NCBI GenBank assembly: GCA_005808505.1
Contig: SYLX01000219.1
Location: 1 to 37,232 of the forward strand
Reading direction: 5' to 3'
DNA from: Bdellovibrionales bacterium
Lineage (GTDB): Bacteria > Bdellovibrionota > Bdellovibrionia > Bdellovibrionales > JAMPXM01
Length of the DNA: 37,232 nt
Both the position numbers and the translations under genes were made by a program. Position 1 is the stretch's first letter, and every line of letters starts with the position of its first letter. The notes below the pieces were generated by a model. It had not been told where the DNA came from and did no database searches. It saw nothing but the letters and a program-made list of their open reading frames with translations. Positions 23,252 to 31,859 of the stretch are shown here, one piece after another.

Positions 23252-24646
23252 ATGACGCAAGAATCGCTCGTGCGAAGCCTCGGCTTGAAAGAGGCTCTGG
23301 CGTTGGTTGTCGGGACGGTGATAGGAACGGGAGTGTTCCTGAAAGCCGCCGTGATGGCCCAGCAAACCGGATCTCCATACTGGGTTCTTGCGGCATGGGC
23401 CGTGGCCGGCGTCTTGTCGCTGGCCGGCGCTCTTTGTTACGCCGAACTTGGCGGCCTCTTCCCGCGTGCGGGTGGTGAGTACGTCTACCTAAAAGAAGCC
23501 TACGGCGGCATGGCGGGGTTTCTCTACGGATGGATGCGTTTTTGGATCGGCACGCCCGGTTCAATTGCCGCTTACGCCGTAGGGGCCGCAACTTTTCTTG
23601 GCGGACTTGTTCCTCTCGGCGGCGGCATGGCTGGTAAGACGGTCGTTGCCCTCGGCGTGATCGGATTCTTCAGTCTCGTGAATTGTTTCTCGGTCGCGTT
23701 TGGAGGACGTATCCAGTCCTTCATGACGGCATTAAAAATCATCATGATTCTCTGCTTAACGACGGCGATCTTCACTGCGGCCGATACGGGCGCGTGGACG
23801 AACTTGGCCTCGTCATCGGATAACTCGTGGAGAGGGTGGAGCGCGTTTGGAACCGCGATGATTGCGGCTCTCTGGGCCTATGACGGATGGAATTCGATGC
23901 CGATGGCGGCCGGAGAAATTCGCGATCCTGGCAAAAACATTCCGCGGGCCCTGATCATCGGGATGTTGATCATCTTGGGGCTTTACGGACTCGCAAACCT
24001 TTCCTACTTCTATGCGATGCCGTTTGACGGAGTTCTCGCGTCGTACTCGAAAACAAACCCAGAAGCACTACCAGTAGCTACGCGTGCGGCCGAAGCCGCG
24101 TTCGGAAAGATCGCCGTTGGTCTCTTGTCGGTTGCGTTTGTTTTTTCGGCTCTCGGGTCGATGAACGGCTCGATCCTCACGGGGGCGCGCATTCCGTTCG
24201 CGATGGCGCGTGACAATCTCTTCTTCAAACAGCTCGGTGAAGTGAGCCACGCTAGTCGGACTCCCGTTCCTGCCGTCGTGGCGCAAGGGTTGGTTTCCGC
24301 TCTCCTTGCGATGTCGGGTACCTTCGATCAACTGACGGATTACGTTGTCTTCTCAAGCTGGATCTTCTACGCGCTCGTAACCGCATCGTTATTCGTTTTC
24401 AGAAAGAGAATGCCAGAAGCCGTGCGCCCCTACCGTACGCCGCTCTATCCGTACATGCCGATCGTGTTCTTGATCGTATCGACACTGCTCTTGATCAACA
24501 CTTTGATCACGGCTCCGCGCGAAAGCGGAATCGGTCTTGCGTTCATCTTGGCGGGGATTCCGTTCTATTACTGGTTTAAAAAAAGAAAAGCGGCGGAAGA
24601 AGCACAAGCTGAAGCCGTGATAGCGACGCAGAAAGCAGCGAACTAA
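23252..24646 (+). CDS. APC family amino acid permease
   Basis: A 464-residue inner-membrane transporter starting at ATG 23252 behind GAGGAGGG; the upstream in-frame ATG at 23204 has no SD. About 12 hydrophobic segments are visible. The first contains the APC unwound-helix motif VGTVIGTGVFLKA. Later family marks are YAELGGLFPRAGGEYVYLKEAYG, ALWAYDGWNSMPMAAGEIRDPGKNIPRA and FRKRMPEAVRPYRTPLYP, typical of the LAT/SteT branch. It probably exchanges or imports neutral amino acids, which would suit the peptidases around it. The end is marked by a strong terminator. Confidence 0.92.
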   Translation: MTQESLVRSLGLKEALALVVGTVIGTGVFLKAAVMAQQTGSPYWVLAAWAVAGVLSLAGALCYAELGGLFPRAGGEYVYLKEAYGGMAGFLYGWMRFWIGTPGSIAAYAVGAATFLGGLVPLGGGMAGKTVVALGVIGFFSLVNCFSVAFGGRIQSFMTALKIIMILCLTTAIFTAADTGAWTNLASSSDNSWRGWSAFGTAMIAALWAYDGWNSMPMAAGEIRDPGKNIPRALIIGMLIILGLYGLANLSYFYAMPFDGVLASYSKTNPEALPVATRAAEAAFGKIAVGLLSVAFVFSALGSMNGSILTGARIPFAMARDNLFFKQLGEVSHASRTPVPAVVAQGLVSALLAMSGTFDQLTDYVVFSSWIFYALVTASLFVFRKRMPEAVRPYRTPLYPYMPIVFLIVSTLLLINTLITAPRESGIGLAFILAGIPFYYWFKKRKAAEEAQAEAVIATQKAAN

Positions 24647-24671
24647 GCCGCAAAACCGCAAAGCGAGTTCA

Positions 24672-24698
24672 AAAGGGCTGCCTGTTAGGCGGCCCTTT
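24672..24698. terminator. Bidirectional terminator containing a stop codon in its loop
   Basis: AAAGGGCTGCC (24672-24682) pairs with GGCGGCCCTTT (24688-24698) with one mismatch. The 5-base loop TGTTA contains the complement of the TAA stop (24685-24687) of the minus-strand regulator. U-runs follow in both directions. Confidence 0.85.
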
Positions 24699-26166
24699 CT
24701 ATTTTCGTGTCGCTGATTCTGTAGCGGACAGCATTGCCGTTTCCTTGCTTCTGCGCGAGACCTGTTTCGAGGGCCCAGACGCTCAGGCGATGAAAAGCGG
24801 AGCGGCTCATGCCGAGCGCCTCGCGAGCTTCTTTGGCGCTCACCACCGCGCTGTCGCCCTTGAGGCGATTGAGTTTGCGCCACATCACTTCGTGAGACTC
24901 TTCGGCTTCGCGCTCAAGCGCTACGCGAAAAGAGAACTCTCCCGTGATGCGAAGCGAGTAATTGCCCTCGACTTCCTCGAGCGCGACCGGAATCTGATTG
25001 GACTCAAGCCAATGGCGGGTGCGGAAGAGAAGTTGGTGAATCCGGTTTGGTGAAGTGAAGATATCAAACTTCTCATCGGGGAAAAGTTCGGCAAAGAGCC
25101 CGCCTAAACGGATAGGTTTGTAAAAATCTTTGAGGAGCACCGTAAGGAGCTGGTGAGATTTTTGCCCTGGCTTTAACAAGGTCGAGCCAGTGAGTTCTCC
25201 AGTCGAGAGATCGAGGCAAGGGGCGTTTTTGGCGCCATATAAGAACGAGTCTGAATTGGGTTTTGCGGTCATCTCTTTTAGAAGCCGTTTGCGATAGGAA
25301 CCATACGGAGTGCCGAAGAGGAGATGTTCGAACCTCTCTTGCTCGAAGGCCACTTTCAAAAAGTAAAAATCGGTATCGCGCACACTTTCCCAATGACGAA
25401 GCGCCAAAGCTTTTTCGCGAAACGAAACGAGAGGAGTCGTTTGCCGCGACTCAATCGATTCAAGAACGGATTGCCACTTCGCAACAAAAAGTTGGTCAGT
25501 GGTGGTTTGCTCAGATCCGAAGATCTTCGCCGCTTCGGAGAGATCGCCGCGTGATTTTTTGTAGTCGCCGTATCTCAAGTAAACTTGCGCACGCAACTCA
25601 AAGCAGTTCCCGAGAAGACGATGGTAATCATTTGCGCGAGCGGTTTCGATGTTAGCATCGAGAAGCTTGAGAGCCTCGTCTAGGCGACTAGCCGAAACCA
25701 GAGCAGCCGCGAGGTTCACGCGCGCAACGAAGGCCGAGTAAGCGGCGGGTTCTGAGTCGAGGTAAACTTGCAGATAATCTGCGGCTTGGTCGTACTCCCA
25801 TTGGAAAATATGGCAAAAGCCGCGATACATCGGTTGCTCGGGCACTTCGCGCGCATCGACTTTATCCAATGTGATCAAGGCTTCCTGGGTTGAACCATTC
25901 CGGAAGAGGAGAACCGCGTACTCCGCGAGTTCTTTTTGCGAGGCTTCCGCGCGCCATTTGTTTCGCTCAGGATGAACAATGGGCGCTAGAAGACGTAGGC
26001 CTACTGAGGTCAGACTGGCTCGTCGGCAAAGAGTGGCGAGAGGAAGCCTCGATTCGCGCGGCACTTCCGCCGTGTTGAGGGCAGCAAGTTTCTTCGCCGC
26101 AAGGTCCGCTCGTCCTGAACGGATATGACCTTCACATTCCTCGATGAGTTGATTGAACGACTTCAT
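24685..26166 (-). CDS. TPR protein with winged-helix output domain
   Basis: A 493-residue cytoplasmic protein. Residues ~1-230 are helical TPR-like repeats (ADLAAKKLAAL, NGSTQEALITLDKV, EYDQAADYLQVYL, SRLDEALKLLDANI, GDYKKSRGDLSEAAKIF). Residues ~330-410 form a winged-helix/OmpR-like domain (LLTVLLKDFYKPIRLGGLFAELFP, then PNRIHQLLFRTRHWL), and 440-487 is a second helix-turn-helix (SAKEAREALGMSRSAFHRLSVWALETGLA). This TPR-wHTH layout is common in Bdellovibrio-like genomes and points to a transcription regulator sensing through its TPRs. The start ATG 26166 lies 27 bp after the lipoprotein gene, so they are probably one operon. Targets are unknown. Confidence 0.83.
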   Translation of the reverse strand: MKSFNQLIEECEGHIRSGRADLAAKKLAALNTAEVPRESRLPLATLCRRASLTSVGLRLLAPIVHPERNKWRAEASQKELAEYAVLLFRNGSTQEALITLDKVDAREVPEQPMYRGFCHIFQWEYDQAADYLQVYLDSEPAAYSAFVARVNLAAALVSASRLDEALKLLDANIETARANDYHRLLGNCFELRAQVYLRYGDYKKSRGDLSEAAKIFGSEQTTTDQLFVAKWQSVLESIESRQTTPLVSFREKALALRHWESVRDTDFYFLKVAFEQERFEHLLFGTPYGSYRKRLLKEMTAKPNSDSFLYGAKNAPCLDLSTGELTGSTLLKPGQKSHQLLTVLLKDFYKPIRLGGLFAELFPDEKFDIFTSPNRIHQLLFRTRHWLESNQIPVALEEVEGNYSLRITGEFSFRVALEREAEESHEVMWRKLNRLKGDSAVVSAKEAREALGMSRSAFHRLSVWALETGLAQKQGNGNAVRYRISDTKIERAA

Positions 26167-26193
26167 AAGTTGGCTCGGGCTCTCTGATGGCGT

Positions 26194-26955
26194 TTATCGG
26201 TTCGTGCACGTCACGGCGTAACTCGTCGACTGACCTTGATAAATGACCGTAATCTGCCCTCGAAGATCGGCACGCGAGACGCTCAAGTTGAACCTCAAGG
26301 GTAAATTGGGTTCGTTCACGCTCATGCCTTCGAGCTGAATGGCGCTCCATTCGCCGTAGGCCCTTACAGGCGAGGTCACGGCGCGTTCGCCCACGCAGTC
26401 GGCGTAATTCGAGAGAACTCCCGATTGCGTTCTGGAATCGAGATCCAAGGTAAGCTGAAGAGCTTTTTCGAGCGAGCAACGAGCAGCTTGTTGCGGCGAT
26501 ATCGATTGGCACTTCAAACCGTTTGCGACAGGAGTCGACGTTGGGACTTCAGGTGGTTGGGTGACGGATTCTTTTTGCGGCTCAAAGACACGCCCGTCGT
26601 AGAACACTAAACCATCATCGATGCGAGCTTGCGATGAACTTAGGATACGTGGCTCAAGGTCCGCGCAGTTGTCTCGTTCCAGAAAAAGTTGACGGAACTC
26701 ATTGACGTAGATGATCGCGTTGACGTTTGTGCCATCGCTGCAGAGACCGCTGCGAACTAATTCAACGAAACGGAAACCAGAGTAGATGTCCCCGTTGCCC
26801 GATTTGCCGCCAAAGTTCTCTTCGACGCGTTCGGATCCAGCGGGCGAGCAGTTTTGGAAGAGCGCGATGCTCACGAGGGTCAGTGCGACGAAAAAGGTCG
26901 TCATCACCGCAGCGGTTCTCTTGGGTTTCAACGATTCACGTGCGTCGTTCGCCAT
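26194..26955 (-). CDS. Lipoprotein of unknown function
   Basis: A 253-residue protein starting at ATG 26955 with GGGGAAGAAAG upstream. A hydrophobic segment (~17-35) ends in LFQNC, the FQNC lipobox form frequent in Bdellovibrio lipoproteins. The mature part starts with a Ser/Gly linker, then a domain with Cys at SGLCSDG, DNCADLE, KCQS, RCSLE, DCVGE and VTCTNR, probably disulfide-bonded. A Pro/Thr linker (QPPEVPTSTP) splits it into two parts. It precedes the TPR regulator gene, so the lipoprotein could report envelope state to it, but this is inference. Confidence 0.78.
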   Translation of the reverse strand: MANDARESLKPKRTAAVMTTFFVALTLVSIALFQNCSPAGSERVEENFGGKSGNGDIYSGFRFVELVRSGLCSDGTNVNAIIYVNEFRQLFLERDNCADLEPRILSSSQARIDDGLVFYDGRVFEPQKESVTQPPEVPTSTPVANGLKCQSISPQQAARCSLEKALQLTLDLDSRTQSGVLSNYADCVGERAVTSPVRAYGEWSAIQLEGMSVNEPNLPLRFNLSVSRADLRGQITVIYQGQSTSYAVTCTNR

Positions 26956-27329
26956 CGACTTTCTTCCCCCAGAATTCTTTTTTCCCCAGTGACTCCATTA
27001 TGTCTGAGCCTGAGTGAACGCTTCACTTATAAATTCGGGAAGAAGCCCAAAGCTTCGAAGCGAGACACTCTGCTGAAAGGTGCCGAGTAGGTTTGTATCA
27101 GAGTGAGACAAACAAAAAGAGACGATTAAAGAGACGGTCTCGACGGGGAGAAGTCAGATTTTTCTGATCGCGCGAGCGATATATTTCAAAGCCTTGATGT
27201 GAACGCGCGCAACGATGTGCACATGTCCATGAACTTAAAACATCAACGGGATTCGGAGTTGCCGGAGCTCCAGTAAAACTACCGATGCGCCAATGATGGG
27301 AAGCTGATTCTCACGAAAGGAAATGCACG
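26956..27329. other. Intergenic region, no gene seen
   Basis: This 374-bp gap holds the promoter regions of the divergent lipoprotein gene and the small basic protein gene. A short hairpin (TCAGA 27154-27158, TCTGA 27163-27167 around TTTT) is visible but too short to call. No reading frame has both an SD and a sensible protein. Confidence 0.4.
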
Positions 27330-27707
27330 GTGAAACAGGAACGTCTCAAAGATCCCAAGGGTGGTTTAACGGCAGCGGGCCGTCGTTACTTCAACAAGAA
27401 AGAAGGCTCGCATTTGAAGCCGGGAGTGAAAGGGAAAGCCGACACACCGGAAAAGATGAAACGAAAAGGATCTTTCTTACGTCGGCACTTCGCGCATCCG
27501 AGTGGACCGTTGGTAAAAGAAAACGGTGAGCCGACTCGTCTTGCTCTCTCCGCTAAAGCTTGGGGTGAGAAAGTTCCAAAAACGAAAGCCGAGGCAAAAA
27601 AGCTTGCGGCTAAAGGGACGCGACTTCTGGGGCGTTATCACAAAGCTCACGACAAAGCGGGGACAAAGAGCGCAAAACGCGGGACAAAGAAGAGAACTCT
27701 TCATTGA
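27330..27707 (+). CDS. Small basic conserved protein (DUF6321-like)
   Basis: A 125-residue, very basic protein without signal peptide. It starts at GTG 27330 behind AAAGGA; the ATG at 27323 is in another frame. The pattern KDPKGGLTAAGRRYFNKKEG, HLKPGVKG, TPEKMKRKGSFLRRHF, PSGPLVKENGEPTRLALSA and AWGEKVP is a conserved small family in diverse bacteria that I recall as DUF6321. The function is unknown; basic charge suggests nucleic-acid contact. The C-terminal ~35 residues form a Lys/Arg/Ala-rich tail. It is a single gene closed by a strong terminator. Confidence 0.8.
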   Translation: MKQERLKDPKGGLTAAGRRYFNKKEGSHLKPGVKGKADTPEKMKRKGSFLRRHFAHPSGPLVKENGEPTRLALSAKAWGEKVPKTKAEAKKLAAKGTRLLGRYHKAHDKAGTKSAKRGTKKRTLH

Positions 27708-27738
27708 ATTGAAAAGCCTCATCCGACGTTCAAAAAAT

Positions 27739-27774
27739 AAAAGCGCGGTCTCTAGTTGAGAGACTGCGCTTTTT
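27739..27774. terminator. Bidirectional intrinsic terminator
   Basis: AAAAGCGCGGTCTCT (27739-27753) pairs with AGAGACTGCGCTTTTT (27759-27774), with one G-U pair, around AGTTG. U-runs follow on both strands. It serves the convergent genes ending at 27707 and 27795. Confidence 0.9.
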
Positions 27775-27794
27775 CTTTGAACTCACTCAGCCGA

Positions 27795-28328
27795 TTACCA
27801 ACGGAAGTACATGTAGCCGTAGGGATTCTGCGGATAGCCGTTACCGTATCCTGTGTTGTAACCAGGATAAGTATTGTAACCAGGGTATTGGTTGTAGCCG
27901 CTGCCGTAGCCAGGGTACTGGTTGTAACCAGTGCCGTAACCAGGATACTGCTGACCGTAGGGCATTCCATTTTGCATTCCGGGAATGCAAGTGTTCTGCA
28001 TTTGCGACCAACCTTGACCAACCGGGCAGGGACCTTGCGGCAAGCAGCCTTGCGCGGTGTAGGCCTGACCAACCGGGCAGTTGTTAGCTTGGTTGTACGA
28101 AGCGGGAACACACTGTTGGTTATTATAGAGAGCTTGACCCACCGGGCAGTTCGCTTGCGGTAAGCAACCGTACTGTTGAGTGAACACGAAGCCAGGTTGG
28201 TTTACGCAAGCCTGGCCAGCGTACGCAGGGCCGGCAACCTGTTGGTTGTTATTGCCTCCACCACCGCAGGCAGCCATTGCTAGCATCAAGCCAGCGCCAG
28301 CAATCAGCATCATAAATGTACGGTTCAT
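27795..28328 (-). CDS. Cys-rich lipoprotein with Tyr/Gly/Pro repeat tail
   Basis: A 177-residue lipoprotein starting at ATG 28328 behind CGAGGTG. The type II signal ends in the lipobox MAAC (Cys21). Residues 41-114 hold three CPVGQ units, each with nearby Cys (ANCPVGQ, NNCPVGQ, GPCPVGQ), likely small disulfide loops. Residues 122-172 are low-complexity: two ten-residue repeats YPGYG(T/S)GYNQ and shorter YPGYNT units, rich in Tyr, Gly, Asn, Gln and Pro. The anchor should place this on an envelope surface; such tails can self-associate. The product function is unknown. Confidence 0.82.
   Translation of the reverse strand: MNRTFMMLIAGAGLMLAMAACGGGGNNNQQVAGPAYAGQACVNQPGFVFTQQYGCLPQANCPVGQALYNNQQCVPASYNQANNCPVGQAYTAQGCLPQGPCPVGQGWSQMQNTCIPGMQNGMPYGQQYPGYGTGYNQYPGYGSGYNQYPGYNTYPGYNTGYGNGYPQNPYGYMYFRW
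27816..27947 (-). repeat. In-gene tandem repeats coding YPGY units
   Basis: These bases encode residues 128-171 of the lipoprotein. Two 30-bp units code for YPGYG(T/S)GYNQ, then two 18-bp units for YPGYNT, with degenerate units around. The repeated DNA could expand or contract by slippage. Confidence 0.7.
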
Positions 28329-28616
28329 CCGACACCTCGTCAGTTAACGTCCGTTAGGGCTGAGGCTGGGGACTGGGGTTTGAGCCTCGGCAGTTCTTGG
28401 GTCTTAGTAGTCGGTCATTGAAGAGCAGGATTGTTGCCAAAGTTTCCATACTCTTAAAGCGAATACATTTGATGCCGTAATCATTGACGTTCGAAAAAGT
28501 GCCTCTCTACGGCCAAGCGTGCCGAGGAACGTCTCAACTTGAGACGCCTCGCCGGAGCCTTAGGGGGAGCGCTCTTGCTTGCGCTTCATTCTGGGTTTGG
28601 GCAAATTCATAGCTTC
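28329..28616. other. Intergenic region before the exonuclease/GIY-YIG gene
   Basis: This gap holds the upstream regions of two divergent genes. GAGGCT (28362-28367) pairs with AGCCTC (28383-28388) around a G-rich spacer near the lipoprotein gene. The last 78 bases are open in frame with the downstream gene and code for a hydrophobic stretch, so the true start of that gene may lie here. Confidence 0.4.
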
Positions 28617-30251
28617 ATGAATCTTAAAGATCAGACGTTTCTCTTTCTCGATTGCCAAACGACGGGCGTCCATCCGTCGCAAGGGCACCTGATTGAGCTT
28701 GCGTGGGTAAGGGCGAGCGCTATTGCGGATCCAAAGTCGCTCTCGATCCAATCACGTTTAATCGCGTTACCTGAAGATACCTTCATTCCTAGCCGGGTGA
28801 CGGAAATGACCGGGCTCCGCGCCGACGATCTGGCTCTTGCGCCCAGCTTGTCTGAGGTTCGCGCACATTTTCTTGAGCAGCTTTCCACGGCCAATGAATC
28901 TCCCGCCATTATCCATTACGCCCAATTCGAAAAACCTTTTCTACTCTCGTTTCTCGAATTGACGGAGACTCTGCCGTTCGAAGTTTTTTGTACGCATCAG
29001 CTTTCGAAAAAACTCTTTCCTCATCTTCCAAGCCGGAATATTCGCGGTGTGTCCGGATTCTTCGGTTCGCGAATCAGTGATTTGCGACGGGCTTCGTCGC
29101 ATGTTCTGGCGACCGTTGAAATTTGGCGTGGGCTCGTCACAGAGTTTGAACGTGTTGGCGTCACCGGCTTGGACGATGTTCGATCATTTTTAAAAGTTGC
29201 GCCGAAGGTTAAGTCTCCTCGATACGAATACCGAGTCGACAAGGAAAAGAGACTTCGTCTGCCGAATCGGCCCGGCGTGTACCGCATGCTCGCGAAATCC
29301 GGAGAGATCCTTTACGTCGGAAAGGCGACTTCCCTCAAAGATCGAGTGAATAGCTACTTCCGCGGAAAACGCGGACGAGACAAGCGCAAACTTGAACTGA
29401 TGGCGCAGGTTTGGGACCTGAATGTGACCGAGTGCCGTACGGCGCTTGAAGCTGCCGTGTTAGAGAGCGACGAAATCAAACGTCTCGATCCGCCCTACAA
29501 CGTGAGCTTGAAGAAAGGGAAGCGTCGTCTCCTTTTCTATTCGCGGGATTTCGCGGAAGTTTCGGCAACTCAAAGCGAGCGGTGTCCACTGGGTCCATTC
29601 AAACCATTTAATTCGATCGAGCGGATGGTGGCTTTGAGCGAGTCTCTGCGTTCACCGATCTTTCGTCAGATTTTTCATGAGCTTTTCGATCCTGAGGACC
29701 TCGCGGTCGCGTACCAAATTTTTTGTGATCGGCACCAGTTGGATCATCAAGAACCTTTGAGCGTTCGTGAGCTTTTAGCTGTCGGAATGAAACTGTTGCG
29801 TCAGCAGCTCGACGAAACGTTAGCAGAGGAAATTTCGGATGAAGAAAAATTGGAATCTGCCAGCGACGATCTCAATGACGACGACAATGAAATTGCCGAC
29901 GAGGACCTGAGCGTAGATGTTGGGCCAGAAGAAATCGCCGATAAATTCGAACGTCACTTCATTCGTGCAGCGAAGGAACTTCGGCGGACGAAACGATTGA
30001 CGAAGCTTCTCAACGCAAAAGTTCGTTGGCATTGTAACGAGACGTGGGAGGAGCTGACGCTGAGTCAAGGCTCACTCATCCGCGAAGACGTGTCGGCGAG
30101 CTCCGGCTCCGTCGAGCTCGGTCAAGCAGAGTCAAAAATGACTCCTCGTTTTCCGTGGATCGGTCTTGAAATCGCCGATTACGATCGTATGTCTGTTCTT
30201 TTCTCCGAGCTGAGTAAATACCCTCACGAAATCAAATCGCTCTCTTTCTAA
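28617..30251 (+). CDS. DnaQ-like exonuclease domain (degenerate) fused to UvrC/Cho-type GIY-YIG nuclease
   Basis: A 544-residue protein from ATG 28617. Residues 1-190 have the DEDD exonuclease fold: LFLDCQTTGVHP at 9-20, TEMTGLRADDL, and HYAQFEKPFLL near 100-110. Catalytic positions differ from the family: the Glu of DxE is Gln14, the Asp of exo II is Glu105, and the exo III His/Asp pair reads Arg/His (RASSH). Residues ~215-297 are GIY-YIG as in UvrC/Cho: PGVYRM (220-222 GVY), ILYVGKA (233-235 YVG), Arg243 (RVNSYF), Glu283 (VLESDEIKRLDPPYNV), all intact. The rest has an acidic stretch around 410-445. Such fusions are tied to nucleotide excision repair. TTG starts at 28575 or 28539 have better SDs but add a hydrophobic leader. 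Confidence 0.85.
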   Translation: MNLKDQTFLFLDCQTTGVHPSQGHLIELAWVRASAIADPKSLSIQSRLIALPEDTFIPSRVTEMTGLRADDLALAPSLSEVRAHFLEQLSTANESPAIIHYAQFEKPFLLSFLELTETLPFEVFCTHQLSKKLFPHLPSRNIRGVSGFFGSRISDLRRASSHVLATVEIWRGLVTEFERVGVTGLDDVRSFLKVAPKVKSPRYEYRVDKEKRLRLPNRPGVYRMLAKSGEILYVGKATSLKDRVNSYFRGKRGRDKRKLELMAQVWDLNVTECRTALEAAVLESDEIKRLDPPYNVSLKKGKRRLLFYSRDFAEVSATQSERCPLGPFKPFNSIERMVALSESLRSPIFRQIFHELFDPEDLAVAYQIFCDRHQLDHQEPLSVRELLAVGMKLLRQQLDETLAEEISDEEKLESASDDLNDDDNEIADEDLSVDVGPEEIADKFERHFIRAAKELRRTKRLTKLLNAKVRWHCNETWEELTLSQGSLIREDVSASSGSVELGQAESKMTPRFPWIGLEIADYDRMSVLFSELSKYPHEIKSLSF

Positions 30252-30361
30252 AGGCTGGTTTTTCTTTCCCGACCGACCCGCGTCGTGGACAAACAAAAAG
30301 AGTTCGTGTTCGATGGGACATGCTTTTGTTTGGTCTAGCTTCGTTCCATGAGGAGAACCGC

Positions 30362-31747
30362 ATGCGCACAGATAAGCTGGCTTTTACATTTTTCTCGAGC
30401 GTTTGTTTGCTCTTCGCTCCGCAGTTTTTGTGGGCGCAAGTCGATCTCATGCAGACAAATTGGGCCCAGCCGGCTTTGAGTTGTGTGGAAGACACGGTTC
30501 CAGAAAAGCCAGATCGCCCATGTCTTGATTTATCAAGAGTGGAAGACCCCATTCAAGATTGGCCATCGAACATATCCGATGAAGAGCTGAATTATTGGAA
30601 GTCTCGCAAACGCTTTCTCCAATACTGCCGAAGTCGCGAGGTCACACGCAGAGAAAAAGCGGATCCGGGGAGCCAAAAACCAGGTACGGTCCAACTTGCA
30701 TGGATGCAGCAACTCGCCGTTGAAAAGCGCGAAGAGAAAATTAACGCTGTTTACAGTGCTAGTCGCAAATACAAGATCCCGGTCCAAGTTTTGACCGGCG
30801 CACTTTATCAAGAATCGATTTTCGCAGAACTCGGTATCGCCGATGACGGCGGAAATTTCTCTTGTGGGGCCGGTCAAATCAACGTCGAGGAGTGGTGTCG
30901 GTGGATCAGCGAGCAAACCGCGAGTAAGAAAGCGGATCTAGGCTGGCCATTGGAAGAACTGGCTTGCCATCAAGTCAGCGCCGCGCACGTGAGACCGTTT
31001 TACGATCGAGCGAGAAGGAAGCTCGGTGGTCTTCCCGATTACCGTTTGAACGCCTCACACTTTTCAAACATTCGCTTCAATGATGTGGTGAACGAGTTTC
31101 CCTCAGCCTCAGCGGAAACGCAGAGGTTCCGCTATCAAGCGATTCGTTCTTTTATTGATCATTGCTCTGAATCGGCGAACGGAATCGCGGCGAAAGCAAA
31201 TGAGCTTGAGCGACTTTACAAGACGTTCGTGCCGCAAGGATTGAAAGAGCGTGAGCTGTATCCCGCAGGGAAACGCTTCGAAAGACAATGTGATCAGCGG
31301 GGTTACGACGGGGCTTACCCGGCCCACACGGGATGGATCTTAGCGGTCGGGATCTACAACTCGGGACCACGTGCGGTCGACGCCTTAGCTCACTATAATA
31401 GGTGGACGAGCGCGGATCTCCGCGATGTGAAAACGTTTATTGGCTTTACCCCCATCAAGCTCGTCGAGAGTTTTTATTGGGCCGGTCGTTACAACTCGAA
31501 AACGGATAAGATTCACTTCCGCACCTTGAAAGAAGCCGACGCGAGTTGGCTCTGGTTCAAACAGTGCGTTCTGCAGCGTCACGCGGCTCGCGTTGTGCAG
31601 AATGTAACCATGCCAAACACGCCGCCTCTCGTAGAAAGTCTCGAAGGCGAATACAAGTGCACGAAAAGTGTCTTCGACCCCGTCACGGGTGACCTCGTTC
31701 AGTCGAGTGTTCCTCCTCATCGAAGATCATCGAGCGGGATGAAGTAA
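30362..31747 (+). CDS. Secreted lytic transglycosylase-like protein (SLT fold)
   Basis: A 461-residue protein starting at ATG 30362 behind GAGGAGAACC. Residues 1-25 are a signal peptide ending LWAQ. The SLT-like core begins near 137 (KIPVQVLTGALYQESIF), with E151 as the likely catalytic acid, then a GAGQINVEEW segment like the GLMQ motif of soluble lytic transglycosylases, and later GWILAVGIYNSGPRAV, matching the AxAYNxG motif. Cleavage of peptidoglycan in the periplasm is the expected role. A long insert between these motifs and six or more Cys make it unusual. It is unclear whether the following AsmA-like gene is co-transcribed (112-bp gap). Confidence 0.8.
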   Translation: MRTDKLAFTFFSSVCLLFAPQFLWAQVDLMQTNWAQPALSCVEDTVPEKPDRPCLDLSRVEDPIQDWPSNISDEELNYWKSRKRFLQYCRSREVTRREKADPGSQKPGTVQLAWMQQLAVEKREEKINAVYSASRKYKIPVQVLTGALYQESIFAELGIADDGGNFSCGAGQINVEEWCRWISEQTASKKADLGWPLEELACHQVSAAHVRPFYDRARRKLGGLPDYRLNASHFSNIRFNDVVNEFPSASAETQRFRYQAIRSFIDHCSESANGIAAKANELERLYKTFVPQGLKERELYPAGKRFERQCDQRGYDGAYPAHTGWILAVGIYNSGPRAVDALAHYNRWTSADLRDVKTFIGFTPIKLVESFYWAGRYNSKTDKIHFRTLKEADASWLWFKQCVLQRHAARVVQNVTMPNTPPLVESLEGEYKCTKSVFDPVTGDLVQSSVPPHRRSSSGMK

Positions 31748-31859
31748 CGATCATCTTTTCTTCAACTTTCAGTTTACGGCGGTGAGAAATCGCTGACAAC
31801 TTGAGGAGACTCTAGACGATTCAGGCCACCTGCGGTTTTTTGGTACCGCGAGGTGGACG

